64,000 nucleotides of DNA from the NCBI GenBank assembly GCA_019022495.1, contig JAFEKR010000038.1, positions 310,001 to 374,000 on the forward strand, written 5' to 3'. Below the pieces are notes generated by a model that saw nothing but the letters and a program-made list of their open reading frames with translations, was not told the DNA's origin and made no database searches. Shown piece after piece: positions 24,780 to 36,972 of the stretch. Position numbers and translations under genes: made by a program. The stretch comes from Epichloe hybrida (Eukaryota > Ascomycota > Sordariomycetes > Hypocreales > Clavicipitaceae). How positions within the stretch are numbered: position 1 is the stretch's first letter; each line of letters starts with the position of its first letter.

Positions 24780-26340
24780 AACTGTCTGACAAGGCCTCTG
24801 ACCCTTGAAGATCCCTCTAACTAATGATTCCTCTAACGATTGACAAGGAATCTGACTATTAGAAGGTCTTCTGAAGAGGTCTCCGACTGTCTAACAAGGC
24901 CTCTGACCCTTGAAGACCTCTCTGACTGACGATTTCTCTAATCTTTAAAGGGGAATTTGATGTACAGAAGGTCTTCTGAAGAGGTCTCTGACCGATGACG
25001 AAAGCTTCTGTCATCAGACCAATTGATCCGACCGTCTGATGAGACCTCTGACCGTTGAAGACCTCTTTGACCGACGATTCCTCCCTCTGACTTTTGACGA
25101 GGAATCTGACTGTTAGAAGGTCTTCTGAAGAGGTCTCTAACCGCTGACAAGGCCCTCTGTCATGGATTGATTAGTTGATTAATCAGACCTACGGTTATTC
25201 TAGCTCTGACTGTTAGGCTAGATTAATTACTAATAATCCCTCTAACTGTCTGACGAGACCTCTGACTGTTGAAGATCCCTCTGACTGATGATTTCTCTAA
25301 CTTTTGAAGGGGAATCTGATGTACAGAAGGTCTTCTAAAGAGGCCTCTGCCGTTAATGAAAGCTTCCACTATTAGACTAATTAATCCAACTGTCTAATAA
25401 GACCTCTAACCATTAAAGACCTCTTTAACTAACAATTCCTCTGACTTTTAAAGAGGAATCTAACTGATAGAAGGTCTTCTAAAGAGGCCTTTGCTGTTAA
25501 CAAAAGCTTCTGTCATTAGACTAATTAATCCAACTGTCTGACAAGGCCTCTAACCGTTAAAGATCCCTCTGACTGACGATTTCTCTGACTTTTAAAGGGG
25601 AATCTAATGTACAGAAGGTCTTCTGAAGAGGCCTCTGCCGTTAATGAAAGCTTCCACTGTCAGACTAATTAATCCGACCATCTGATAAGACCTCTGACTG
25701 TTAAAGACCTCTTTAACTGACGATTCCTCTGACTTTTGAAGAGGAATCTGACCAATAAAAGGTCTTCTGAAGAGGCCTCTGCCGTTGACAAAAGCTTCTG
25801 TCATTAGACCAATTAATCCAACTGTCTGACAAGGCCTCTGACTGTTAAAGATCCCTTTAACTAATGATTCCTCTAACTTTTAAAGGGGAATCTAATATAC
25901 AGAAGGTCTTCTAAAGAGGCCTCTGCTATTAACAAAAGCTTCTATTATTAGACTAATTAATCTAACTATCTGACGAGACCTCTGACTGTTAAAGATCTCT
26001 CTGACTGATGATTCCTCTGAAAATTAACGAGGAATCTAATGTATAGAAGGTCTTCTGACGAGGTCTCTGACCGCTGAAGAGGTCTCTGACCGCTGACGAG
26101 GCCCTCTGACCGTTGAAGACCTCTTTGACTGACGATTTCTCTGACGATTGAAGAGGAATCTGACCGATAGAAGGTCTTCTGACGAGGTCTTCGCCTGCTG
26201 ACAACCCCTCCGGCCGTTGAAGATCCCTCTAACGATTCCTCTGATAATTGAAGAGGTCTCTAACTATCAGAAAGGTCTTCTGCTACGGATTAATTAATCG
26301 GACTATTGACAAGACCTCTAATGACAACCCCCTTTGATGG
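24780..26340 (+). repeat. Satellite array of about 144-bp units
   Basis: The word CTGTCTGACAAGGCCTCTGAC or close variants recurs at about 25,247, 25,389, 25,532, 25,679, 25,820 and 25,965, a spacing of 141-147 bp. Less regular units lie on both sides. Each unit also holds GAAGGTCTTCTGAAGAGG. Short minus-strand open frames in the array are by-products, because the unit length is not a constant multiple of three. Confidence 0.8.
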
Positions 26341-26501
26341 ATGACCCTTTTAATTGATAGATTGATAGATAGGGGGGCCTGAAAATCACGAATTTTTTTT
26401 TTATCTTATGATTGTACTACTTCTTCCCCTTTTATTATTGTTTTCTTTAGTTACTGTTTTCCCTTTCCTAGGGGCTAGAAAAGGGAAAACAGTTAAGGAG
26501 G

Positions 26502-26946
26502 TGTTATGTGGCTAGAATTGTGACCTCTCGAGACCTCTCTCACAAGACCACAGGCCTCAAGACCTCGGCATTGTCAGATCTATTAGCATCGCTAGATTAA
26601 TCGGATCCCTAGTCATGTGACTATCTAGCTAGATAAAATCCCTAGATTCCCTCCCCTTTTATAGAAAATTAACTCTCCCCTTTTGTGCGGTTACTACGGT
26701 ATATGCTCTAGGTTTGTTTAATTAATAAGATAACTAGACATTAAAAAGAGACCTTAGTAGCTTGGATCCTCGCGATGGATTGCAAATATCGCAGACCTAG
26801 ATCCCGTTATCTAGGTTCTAGCTTCGATATCGTTAAATTCGTTAGTATCGTTAGCATCGTCAATATCATCGTTTTTATCATTATTATCAGCTTCGTTATT
26901 GAGACCGTCTTTTCCGTCGTTTTGGGGTGTTGTTTTTCCCCTGACA
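26502..26946 (+). repeat. 3' LTR of the satellite-bearing element, copy B
   Basis: A 445-bp segment that begins TGTTATGTGGCTAG and ends TTTTTCCCCTGACA, matching the LTR fragment at 20,334-20,690 directly and 19,435-19,965 inverted. A purine-rich tract lies immediately upstream. Confidence 0.7.
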
Positions 26947-29900
26947 AAGTATCTTTAAAGATAACTATCCTTAAAAGACCTTAAGAGAATAAACTCCTGC
27001 TATGTCTATAACCGCTTACTAGTAAGCTTATAAGAGATTAGAAAGAATCTAATAATTTAGATCCTAAGACTACTACATAGCCTAAGCTTAATAATTATAT
27101 TATAGGGTTTATTAACCTTAGTAAGCGTTAGGGCTGGAGAGATAATAACCTCTAGGAATTATTCTAAGAGGACTTTAAAGGCTAGTCTAAGGATACCTTT
27201 AAAAGAGTAAATAAGGATATTATAAGAGAGCTATATAACTCTCTATAAGATTATAGTGTTCTTATTAAATAAGGCCTAGGATATCTAATCCTAGTATTAC
27301 TTAAAGAAGTGCTTTATTAAACCTTAATGCCTTATTAGCTAGAAGAAAGGTTAATATCATCTAAACTACCTTAAACATAACCTCTATAGGCCACTACTGT
27401 AAAGACCTTGCTTAATGTTCCTAGCTCCTAAAGGGAATAATTACTATATTCTCTATAAGAACCCCTATAATAATCTTAGTTATATTAAGAGCTTAACCCT
27501 TAATAGTTTAATTTCCTTTCCTAATACCTTCCTTCTAATAAGCAAATTATAAAGAAAATCTCTAAGCTTATAAAGATATATAAGAATAGTAACTATTATA
27601 GTGAAAAGCTATATAACTTTCTCTTACTAAAGCTTATACTCTTTAAGAGTAAGTATAACTAGATTAACCTCCCTAAGTTATATTTTAGTAAAGTATTCCC
27701 TATTATATTAATAGGAGATACTAAATAGTACTTTCTTAATTACCTTACTAGTAAGAATCTCTTATATAAAGAGATAATTATAAATATCTATTAATGCTTT
27801 AAGATAAAGAGTAATTAATAATTTTACTAATATAAATAGAGTAATATAACTCTTAAGAATATTATTACTTAAAACCCTAATAAGACTAAGCTTAAGTGCC
27901 TTAAGATTTTATTAACTACCTTAAAGAGAGTTTATAAAGGGCTATACCCCTCTAATATAGTGAATATAAAGCTCTATAAGTAAACCTTAAATATAGTCTC
28001 TAGTATCCCTAAATATTAGGTAGTAAAGTATATACACACACTAGGCTTTAAGAACTTTACTAGTAACCTCTATAAATTAATTATAATTATAGAGAGTAGT
28101 GTAAGGAGTAACTAATACCACTAGCATTAAGATAAAGACCTATTAGAGGTAATGTTTATAGACCGCTAATATAGCTAATAGAATTAAAAAAACTAAGGAA
28201 AAGAAAGTTATTATAGTAACTCTAGATAACCTAAGTAATGCTTTATTTATAGTAAGAGTAGCTACTAGTTATTAAACTATACTAACACTAAATATTAGAA
28301 AGAGAAAGAGAGGTAGTAAGCTAGTAAGAACTATTATTTACCTCCTATAAAGAAGAAGTTTTAGGTATTCCTTATTTTATTTAAAGGAAATAATAGTAAT
28401 AATAAAGAGAAAATAGAAGACTAGGAAATATAGCTTAAGGCCTTTACTTAGGACTAAGATAATAGTAATAAGGATATTAAGAAAAAGCTATTATTAAAGG
28501 CATAACTTAGTATTATATAATTCTTTTACGTAGGATTATAAATAATAGATAATATTAATATCCTTATAATACTTAAGAATTAAGGTTTTTAACATGCCTT
28601 ACTTAAGCAAGAGCTATACCTTAAAGAGGCTTCTAATAAAGATAATTTAATCTATTATACCTCTAAAGAACGCTATTCTAAAGAGATCTTTAAAGGAATT
28701 ATACTAGATATAGGAGCCTTAGGCTAATTAACTACTAGTCTAGTATAAGCTAAAGCCCTACTAAAATTAATGCTATTATTAATAATTAAACCCTATAACC
28801 TAGAAGTTATTTGCTTTAGTACTAGATTAGCAATAACACGTAGTGTTATCTATATGCTTATAAAGCTTAGCTAAATTAACTTTTATGTCCTTAACACTAC
28901 CACACCCTTTCTCTTTTCCCTTACTAATATAGATAAAATAAAGGTTAAGATTAATAACCTTACTAATGTGTTAATTTAAAATAATAAGACTATACCTATT
29001 ATGCGTAAATAGGGCTACCCTTAGTGGCTTCTAAAGGTAAGAGAAACCGCTGCTTTTTACCTATTAGAAGGAGAGATTTATTAACTTTACTAAAGGTTTA
29101 GTTATCCCTTAATTTAATAGCTTATAAAGATCCTTTAATAAGCTAGTTATAACGTTAAACGCTATATAATTAAGAAGCTTACTAAAGTCTATTACTATTA
29201 TTAGATAAATAGAAAAGCCCCTAGCTAGTTTAAATTCTCCCTTAAAGATAACTATAACTTTAACTATAAGATTATTTTTAATATTATGCAGATTAATAGC
29301 TAGCTAGTCCTTTACGTTATTAATTTAGTAACCTTATTTTAAGCAGCCTAATTCCTTAACCCTAAGAAGCAAAAAGCTCGTGATATCTAGGATGTAATTA
29401 GAGAGTGCTAGATTAATACATATCTAGGCCCTTTAGACTAGATTATTTACGATGCTAGTAATAACTTTGCCTTAGCTAAATTTAGGCATTATGCTTACTT
29501 AATATTAATTAATATTAATAAGATACTTATTAAAGCCTATAATAGTATTAGAAAGGTTAAGAGATATTATAGACCTCTTTACTAGGCTTATAATATTATT
29601 ATAGACTTAATTAGTAAGGAAATTACTCCTAAGTAGTAACTCTAGATAGCTATTAAAGCTATTAATAACTTAGTAAGCCTTAATAGCCTTATGCTAACCT
29701 TACTAGTCTTTAGAGCTTACCTATAGATAATAAATAAGTTACTACTAAGTGTCTTTATTATTTAATAAGCTAAAGTAATTTAGAAGGTAACTAATAAAGT
29801 CCGCTATTACCTAGCTAAGAGGTAAGTATATAAGGCCCTTAGTGCCTAGAATAGCCTTAATACATTGCTAATATATTAGCTACTACTATAAGCTAATATA

Positions 29901-30422
29901 TATATATAAAGAGAAAAAGGTAAATAGCAATGCCCTTATAAGCTATTAGCTACTAATAGGGAGACCTATATAGTTAAGATACCCTATAGCCTAGCTAAGT
30001 TTTGCTCTATAGTAGTAAAGCTATACTATAAGGACTTATAGTATATAGGGGCTAATAAGTAAAGCCTTTAGGATATTAGGGAGTATGACCTAGGCCTAGA
30101 GGTCCCTGCCTATAATATAGCCCCTTCCTATGCTATAGCCCTCTCTAATGCTATAGCCCTATTATAAGAAAGGGCTAAGGGGGCTAGGAGAGATAAGCTA
30201 CCTATAAAGGGTAGTGTAGTAAAAGAAAAGGAAAAGACACTAGTTAAGAGAAAATAAGGGAGGCTAAGGAAAAACCTTATAGTTTAATTCTTTATTAATA
30301 AGGGCATAGAGAAGCCTATAAAGGCTATTAAGACTAAAGGTAATCCTATAGGAAGCTATAGAGTTAAAGAACTTATAGTAAGCCTTAAGGTAGCTAAAGC
30401 TACCCCTATAGGAAGCTATAAA
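26947..30422 (+). mobile_element. Ty1/Copia retrotransposon relic, truncated
   Basis: Plus-strand, stop-ridden polyprotein. In order I can read a possible gag start near 27,002, a decayed CCHC zinc knuckle at 28,239-28,280 (C..Y...S.Y....Y, with Cys and His codons changed to Tyr as C-to-T mutation would do), a protease-like L-D-x-G-A near 28,698, and an integrase core with HYHC-like and VLHV.D-like segments at about 29,150-29,400 and beyond. No reverse transcriptase, RNase H or 3' LTR follows. The relic stops at about 30,422, where RhoGEF coding sequence begins on the other strand. Confidence 0.7.
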
Positions 30423-31671
30423 GTACTTTGCTCCATATTCCTCATATATAAAGAAGCGACTCATCTAAAAGAGTAAGCGTCTGAGCACTTCCCCCAGAGA
30501 GCGCTCTTCAGGACCGACTTCGGCGATTCATACCTTCTTTTCGAAAACTCGCGAGACCTCGGCTACAACCTGAGGCCCTGCGAGCGCACCTGGAGGATAT
30601 TGAGTTCGTTCCGGTCGGTCAACGTCGTAGCTGGCCACTTGGCTGCTCTCTAGACCTTCTTTCGTCGGACCAGCACGTGTCAACGCCACGCTGCCAGATT
30701 GATTGACTTCCATGTCGTCCGACTGCAACACAGCGCGACCGACCTCGTTCAGAATTTCCTCGTGGAGTTGTAGAATATCACAAAGGTTTCGGTTGACGGA
30801 TCTTCGGAGTCCAAGATGCGAAGAAGGAAGCGAAGCCAACATAGTAACGTAAACCTTGACGTAACGTCAGCTCATGATTTCGTTCTGGTAAGATAGTACA
30901 TACATTGAGAAGAAAACGTATGTCGCCAAGGTAGCTTCTCTCCGTATTTATCAATTCATGCAGGATTTTCCGGCGTTGTAATGCCCGATCAACCGATCCA
31001 CCATCCATTTGTTGAAGACCGCTGACCATTTTATTATCATCTGAGCTCCGGCTCGGGACTTTTGCTAATTCGGCCTCAAAATCGGCTTGTGACAGGCATT
31101 GAGATAAGGCTGTGTTTGTCCTGGATCCTGCGAAACTTGTACTCGCACTTCGAGTTGCAGAGACGTATCTAAAGGACGAGGCGGACGAAGATCTAATATG
31201 AGCTGAGCCAACAGGCTTTGAGTTGCAAGCCTCTTCCTCCAAAGCCCAAACCCAAGACAGCACCCTATTTCCAGACGTTGTTTCGTCAAACGATGGCTGA
31301 TTTATTCGTCTTTGAAGTGAGCCCATCCATTTTTGGAACGGAAATCGCGAGCTACTCTCATTGCGGCCATCAGAGTCTGAAACTTTTCCCTCAGCATTAC
31401 TGGTAGGTGGACTCTGGTAAATTGGATCGTAAGAGACGAGCTGCGAGGCTTGGTGGCCTTTAAAGCTTTTAGCACAGCTGCTAGCTGTCAAATGTTTGAC
31501 GTGGTGTCCCTTATACCGAGTCCCACTAGAGCCTCGACTCATATACTCAACCCATTGAGGTAGTGCAGACCTGCAATTCTGGTTGAACGTTGCTGGAGGC
31601 ATCGGGTGAGGAGATCTTTGATTATCTAGGGAGATGCGCGATGCATGAAATCCAGAAACCGCAACTGCCAT
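30423..31671 (-). pseudogene. RhoGEF (DH-domain) gene, truncated at the AT-rich border
   Basis: The N-terminal part of a Rho guanine-nucleotide exchange factor. Exon 1 (31,671-30,904) encodes about 250 residues of Ser-rich sequence and the start of a Dbl-homology domain, RRKILHELINTERSYLGDI. An intron at 30,903-30,855 (GTATGT...CTGAC...AAG) joins LLN to VYVTMLASLP. A second intron at 30,533-30,465 (GTATGA...TTTTAG) joins VSRVFEKK to MSRFFIYEEYGAKY. All three pieces fit the DH fold in order. After that Tyr codon (30,423) the frame runs into AT-rich transposon sequence, so more than half of the DH domain and any PH or C-terminal domain are missing. The start is uncertain: an in-frame ATG also exists at 31,740. 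Such proteins activate Rho GTPases in polarity and cell-wall signalling. This copy cannot encode a complete DH domain. Confidence 0.75.
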
Positions 31672-33653
31672 ACTTGTAGATGAAACGGGATGAAACGTCC
31701 AAAAAAACGAAAACAAAACAGTGATACAAATTGCTTCCAAGAAGACTCAAGACTCATGGATCATAATACCTGGACAACATCCAAGACGGAGAGTATCACA
31801 ACCATTGACATCAAAATTTTCAGAAGTTGGGTTAGAAGGCGAGCAGCTGCAGACACAGGGACAGGCAGCTGCACATAAGGAAGGTGCACATAAGGAAGGT
31901 GCACATAAGGAAGGTGCAACCGGCCGTGGGGTTCTTGTTTCCGCAGTCAGCGATTCCAGTAAACCGGGAATCTTTTCTCAAACCCGATGCTTGAATCGCC
32001 ATCTAAGAGTGGGAAAACGCGGGAGTCTGGTTAGCTTTGTCAATTTTATGCTCTACTGAGCCAACATTCGCACTCTTCTCGGCCGGCATTCTTTGTCTAT
32101 TCGTTCAACCCCGGACCATGTTCGATCAGAGACGTCATCTCGTTCTTGGGTCACTACTATCCCTCTCTTCTCACTGCATCACTGACATCATCAGGGTACT
32201 AGCAGATATGCTCTCGTATTCGGTCAATCTTCACGTAGATGCAGGGATTCCCAACTTGTTGAACATCCCAGTTGTGCATCTGACTTGCCGCCAATAGGAA
32301 GTCCCGGCCTACGAATGAACGCAAGATGCGGTGTGATAATATGGAACTATGCCGCAGACGGCCCCATGAATCATGATGACAGATCCAAAGCATCGGAAAG
32401 TGATGGCAGGCATTGTATGCAGCGATCCATTTCAGGGGTTGTCGAAAACGCCGACCGGCGCCATGGCTGTTTGGCGCAGAAGTATCATTCGAGATCGGGA
32501 AAAGATGAATGGTGCGCATTGTGGTAGCTCAACTGATGCATTGCATGGATTGATTAATACGGAGGTTGGTGGTACAAACCCACGAGGTCGGACGGTTACG
32601 ACAGCGCATTGTGATCGACCACAAAGTTAAGTTTAAGCCATGAAACAACTATCTTTCCAATAGAATTAGGGAAGAATTGGGCCTGCCCCAAGTGAAATAA
32701 GAGCAGTGCAATGCAGCGAAGCAATCATGTTGCACGTCTTTCAGCGTTGACATCTCAAAATTCGTGGTGACAAAAGCTTCTTTGGGTCCTCAAGGTCTCA
32801 CAAGTAACATCGAAATGTTCTGTAGACTATTGAGATTGTTGAGACATAATGAATGGTTCGAGGGACCAGACTGGAGTGTTGAGAGCGTGCTTTATTAGAA
32901 AATCCAGATTTCGTGGATCTTGTGCGAGCGCCGAAAGGGACGGGCAGGCTATTGCGAAGGTCAGAGTGGCCGTGTGCTGGGCACGAAAAACGGGGCTGCT
33001 CCATCACCTGGAGTCAGCGGTAATATTAGTGCTCGCAGTTGACGCCGGAAAGTGTTTAGCGGTACTTCCGCCAACGGCATGCTTGACACGGCCTCCCACG
33101 CGCCTGTCCACATGTGCTTCGAGTCCAAACAAAGTCATATGCATCGTGCAACTGTGTACGGAGTAGATGGTGAGTGATTAGCACTTCGTACTTCCAAGAT
33201 CTATAGTACAATCCGTCCGTCCGCGCACCGTGAAGTGGCTGCAGCAGCCAGCCTCGCCCTGAGCCATTGGTCGTTTAGTCGTTTAGTACTCCGTAGTGGA
33301 GAGCCGCACCTGCAGCCGGACGGCAGCACCTGCTTTGCGGCCCACTCAAGAATCAAGAATGAATGGGACTCTTCCGCCTTCCGGACTAGCACCTCCAGAA
33401 CGAACACGTAGAACTTTCGACGCCCGCTCGCGCATAGTGTCCTTTGGCGTAGGGCTGCTTTAGCTCTGACAAATCGACAATGTCCCGCTGCTGATCTGGC
33501 TTTTCTTCACATTCTTTTCCTCACTTCTGTTCCTCTCTATACCATCCTCCCCCGTCAAGTCTCAACGCCCTCTTTTGATTCGTGCTAGGTTCGTCGCAAT
33601 CCCTCCAAGCTTCTCGCCGACCCCCCGGGTATTGTGTCACCGAGCAGGTCGAC
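31672..33653. other. Intergenic region upstream of the SERCA gene
   Basis: Ordinary base composition with no convincing gene on either strand. It holds a 15-bp unit (GCACATAAGGAAGGT) three times at 31,871-31,915. The motif TACGGAGTA or its complement occurs at 33,157 and 33,287. Pyrimidine-rich DNA at 33,480-33,560 probably includes the SERCA promoter and 5' UTR. Confidence 0.6.
31871..31915 (+). repeat. 15-bp tandem repeat, three perfect units
   Basis: The unit GCACATAAGGAAGGT occurs three times in the intergenic region between the truncated RhoGEF and the SERCA gene. Confidence 0.95.
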
Positions 33654-36600
33654 ATGGAAACCGCATTTGCCCGTCCCATCGCGACTGTGCTGTCCCATTT
33701 CGGCGTGGATGAGCACAACGGTCTGGACGATAAGAAGGTCGAAGAGCTTCGAAACAAATATGGCCGCAATGGTATACCACACTTCCTTTCTTTCCTCGCT
33801 ACACCTCGTTGTTGCGGCTGTTCTGCCTCGGTTGCAAGCACTATAGCTTCCAACGTCTGGCTCATTGCCCCGCCAATGTACCCCCACGCCGACGAAGACT
33901 GCAAACTGAAAACCATGAATAGCTATTCCCGAAGAGCCTCCTACTCCCCTATGGGAGCTGATCTTGGAGCAATTCAAAGACCAACTCGTTATTATCCTTC
34001 TTGGTTCCGCTGCCGTCTCTTTCGTACTGGCTCTTTTCGAAGACGAGGGCGGTTGGAGCGCCTTTGTCGATCCTGCAGTCGTAAGTAATAATAAGATGGG
34101 AAAGACTCGTCGGCACTGTACAACGGGAGCTTCCCTGGCTAATCAATGCGCTTTTTAATCAGATCTTGACCATTTTGATTCTCAATTCTGTCGTCGGCGT
34201 CTCCCAAGAAAGCAGCGCGGAGAAAGCGATTGCCGCTCTCCAAGAGTATTCCGCCAACGAGTCCAACGTGGTTCGCAACAACGGTCACGTATCCCGTGTC
34301 AAGGCCGAGGATCTTGTACCTGGTGACATTGTCACTGTTTCTGTTGGAGACCGTATCCCCGCCGATTGCCGCGTTATTTCCATTGAAAGCAACAGCTTTG
34401 CCGTCGACCAAGCCATTTTGACTGGAGAAAGCGAAAGTGTTGGCAAAGATGACGAAGCTGTTGTCAAAGATGAGCGCTGTGTTCTACAGGATCAGGTCAA
34501 CATGCTCTTTTCCGGCACTACTGTTGTAACTGGTCGCGCCCGAGCTGTTGTCGTTCTCACGGGTTCCAACACTGCCATCGGAGATATTCATGAGAGTATC
34601 ACAGCTCAGATTTCGGAACCGACTCCTCTTAAGCAGAAGCTGAATGACTTTGGCGACAACCTTGCCAAGGTGATCACAGTCATTTGCATCCTCGTCTGGT
34701 TGATCAATATTCCCCACTTCAACGACCCCAGCCATGGCAGTTGGACCAAAGGCGCCATTTATTACCTCAAGATTGCCGTATCGCTGGGTGTGGCTGCTAT
34801 TCCTGAAGGTCTTGCCGTTGTCATCACTACTTGCTTAGCACTTGGAACACGAAAGATGGCTGCTAAAAACGCCGTTGTCCGCAGTCTGCCCTCCGTGGAA
34901 ACATTGGGAAGCTGCAGTGTTATTTGCTCCGACAAGACTGGTACTTTGACTACCAACCAGATGAGCGTTAACAAGATTGTCTATCTCAACGAGGCTGGTA
35001 GTGATTTGACGGAACTCGATGTCGAAGGCACCACGTTTGCTCCTAAAGGCTCCATCTTTGCCAATGGCAAACCTGTGGCGGACATTGCGTCCTCGTCTGA
35101 CACTGTACGCCAAATGACCGAAGTCGCCGCTGTGTGCAATGACGCCCGCCTCGCATATGATTCCCGCTCTGCGACCTTTTCCAATGTCGGTGAATCCACG
35201 GAGGGTGCCCTCCGCGCCTTGGTCGAGAAAATTGGACCCCGTCCTTCTCATGGGACTGACCCAGAGGACTGCCTTCACCATGCCAGCCATTACTATGAGA
35301 AGCAACTTCCTCGCCTTGTCACATACGAATTCTCTAGAGACCGAAAAAGCATGTCTGTTGTTGTTCAAAACGGAAAGCAAAAAAAGCTGCTCGTCAAAGG
35401 TGCTCCAGAGTCAATCATCGAACGTTGCACCCATGCTCTGATTGGCGCCAACGGCAAGAAGGTGGCTCTGAGCGGCAAGTTGTCTGATATCTTGATGAAG
35501 GAGGTGGTCGACTATGGTAACCGCGGTCTCCGTGTCATTGCATTGGCCAGCATCGATGACGTCTCCAACAACCCACTGCTCTCAGCCAAGACTACGGAGC
35601 AGTATGCCCAACTCGAACAGAATATGACTCTTTTGGGCTTGGTCGGCATGTTGGATCCTCCCCGAGAGGAGGTTCCTGCTTCCATCGAGAAGTGCAAGGA
35701 AGCTGGCATTCGTGTCATCGTCATCACTGGAGACAACCGCAACACAGCAGAGAGTATCTGCCGTCAAATTGGCGTTTTCGGTGCGGAAGAGGACCTCACT
35801 TCCAAGAGCTACACAGGGCGTGAATTCGATAACTTGAGCCCCAGTGAGCAACTTGAGGCCGCCAAGAGAGCGTCTCTGTTCTCTCGTGTCGAGCCCGGTC
35901 ACAAGTCTAAGTTGGTCGACCTTCTCCAGTCACTTGGTGAAGTCGTGGCCATGACTGGCGATGGCGTGAATGACGCCCCTGCTTTGAAGAAGGCCGATAT
36001 TGGTGTGGCCATGGGTTCTGGCACTGATGTGGCCAAATTGGCTGCCGACATGGTCCTCGCTGACAGCAACTTTGCCACCATCGAGGTTGCCATTGAAGAG
36101 GGCCGTGCCATTTACAACAACACCCAACAATTCATTCGATACTTGATCTCATCAAACATTGGTGAAGTTGTCTCAATTTTCCTGACAGCTGCCCTGGGAA
36201 TGCCAGAGGCTCTAATCCCCGTTCAACTTCTCTGGGTTAACTTGGTCACCGACGGTCTCCCTGCCACCGCCTTGTCCTTCAATCCACCAGATCATGATAT
36301 CATGAGACGCCAACCCCGAAAGAGGGATGAGCCTCTCATTGGTGGCTGGCTTTTCCTTCGCTATCTTATTATTGGAACGTACGTCGGCCTTGCCACCGTG
36401 GCTGGATACGCCTGGTGGTTCATGTACAACCCGGAAGGTCCCCAGATTACTTTCAAGCAGCTCTCTCGCTTCCATCACTGTACCGCCGACTTTCCAGAAA
36501 TCGGTTGTGGCATGTTCTCCAATGACATGGCCAAGGCTGGCTCTACCGTTTCCTTGTCTATTCTCGTTGTGATTGAGATGTTCAACGCCATGAACGCGCT

Positions 36601-36972
36601 CTCGTCCAGCGAGTCATTGCTGTCCCTGCCTCTGTGGAAGAACATGATGCTAGTCTATGCTATTGCGCTTTCCATGGCTCTTCACTGCGCCCTTTTGTAC
36701 ATTCCAGTCCTGCAGAATCTTTTTGCCATTGTCCCTCTCAACGCCACTGAGTGGAAGGCTGTCGTCATTATCAGCGCCCCAGTCGTGTAAGCTTTTTTTT
36801 TTTTTTTTTTTTCTCTTATTCCAGATATCGTTGTGTGCCATGAGATTGATGCTAACATTGGATTTCTGGAAGACTTCTTGACGAGATTCTCAAGCTGGTT
36901 GAGCGCAACTTATTCATGCAAACGACGCTCATTGAGTCAAAGAAGGCTATCAAAGGCAAAAAGGAGCTGTAA
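33654..36972 (+). CDS. nca-1: SERCA-type calcium-transporting P-type ATPase
   Basis: Pumps Ca2+ from cytosol into the endoplasmic reticulum at the cost of ATP. Four exons: 33,654-33,771, 33,923-34,080, 34,163-36,786 and 36,873-36,972, giving 999 residues, the usual SERCA length. Visible family landmarks are TGES near residue 179, PEGLA in M4, the phosphorylated Asp in [13 protein letters not shown] (about 349) and [17 protein letters not shown] (about 690). Splicing exon 2 restores the conserved [17 protein letters not shown] segment. The last intron begins with GTAAGC, holds a run of about 22 T and a CTAAC branch site, and restores [12 protein letters not shown] at the C terminus. Stopping at the in-frame TAA just after 36,786 would lose that tail. 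Its 3' end faces that of PUP3. The N. crassa symbol is given by family resemblance. Confidence 0.95.

Larger units (their letters stand above)
24075..26946 (+). mobile_element. Non-coding LTR element with internal satellite (copy B)
   Basis: The plus-strand counterpart of 17,641-19,965. Only about the last 30 bp of the left LTR match the family (ending CGCTTAATA at 24,104). The internal region runs 24,105-26,501 and includes AGTGGAGAAACAGGGAATGG, then a satellite array, then CCTAGGGGCTAGAAAAGGG before the right LTR at 26,502-26,946. It is less mutated than copy A. There is no gag or pol, so it must have been mobilised by another element. Confidence 0.65.
1..30422. other. AT-rich, RIP-like degenerate transposon block
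   Basis: This block is dominated by A and T, is very rich in TpA and poor in CpA and TpG, and has no open frame longer than about 90 codons. Recognisable transposon coding sequence is full of TAA and TAG stops where CAA, CAG or TGG codons would be expected. That pattern is what repeat-induced point mutation leaves in ascomycetes. Composition changes abruptly at about 30,422, where ordinary coding sequence begins. Less damaged islands lie at about 1,140-1,760, 9,480-9,610, 22,540-22,640 and 23,500-26,950, which suggests later insertions. Confidence 0.93.

Noticed and set aside
24780..26340. CRISPR-like array
   Set aside because: The context is a eukaryotic transposon. The units are about 144 bp, divergent and tandem, with no alternation of constant repeats and unique spacers.
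31721..32059. Plus-strand open frame with AHKEG repeats
   Set aside because: The repeat comes from the 15-bp tandem unit. The frame overlaps the RhoGEF 5' end and has no domain.
34166..36790. SERCA as a single-exon gene starting at 34,166
   Set aside because: It would lack the first about 93 residues and the C-terminal [12 protein letters not shown] segment, both recovered by four-exon splicing to the family's normal length.
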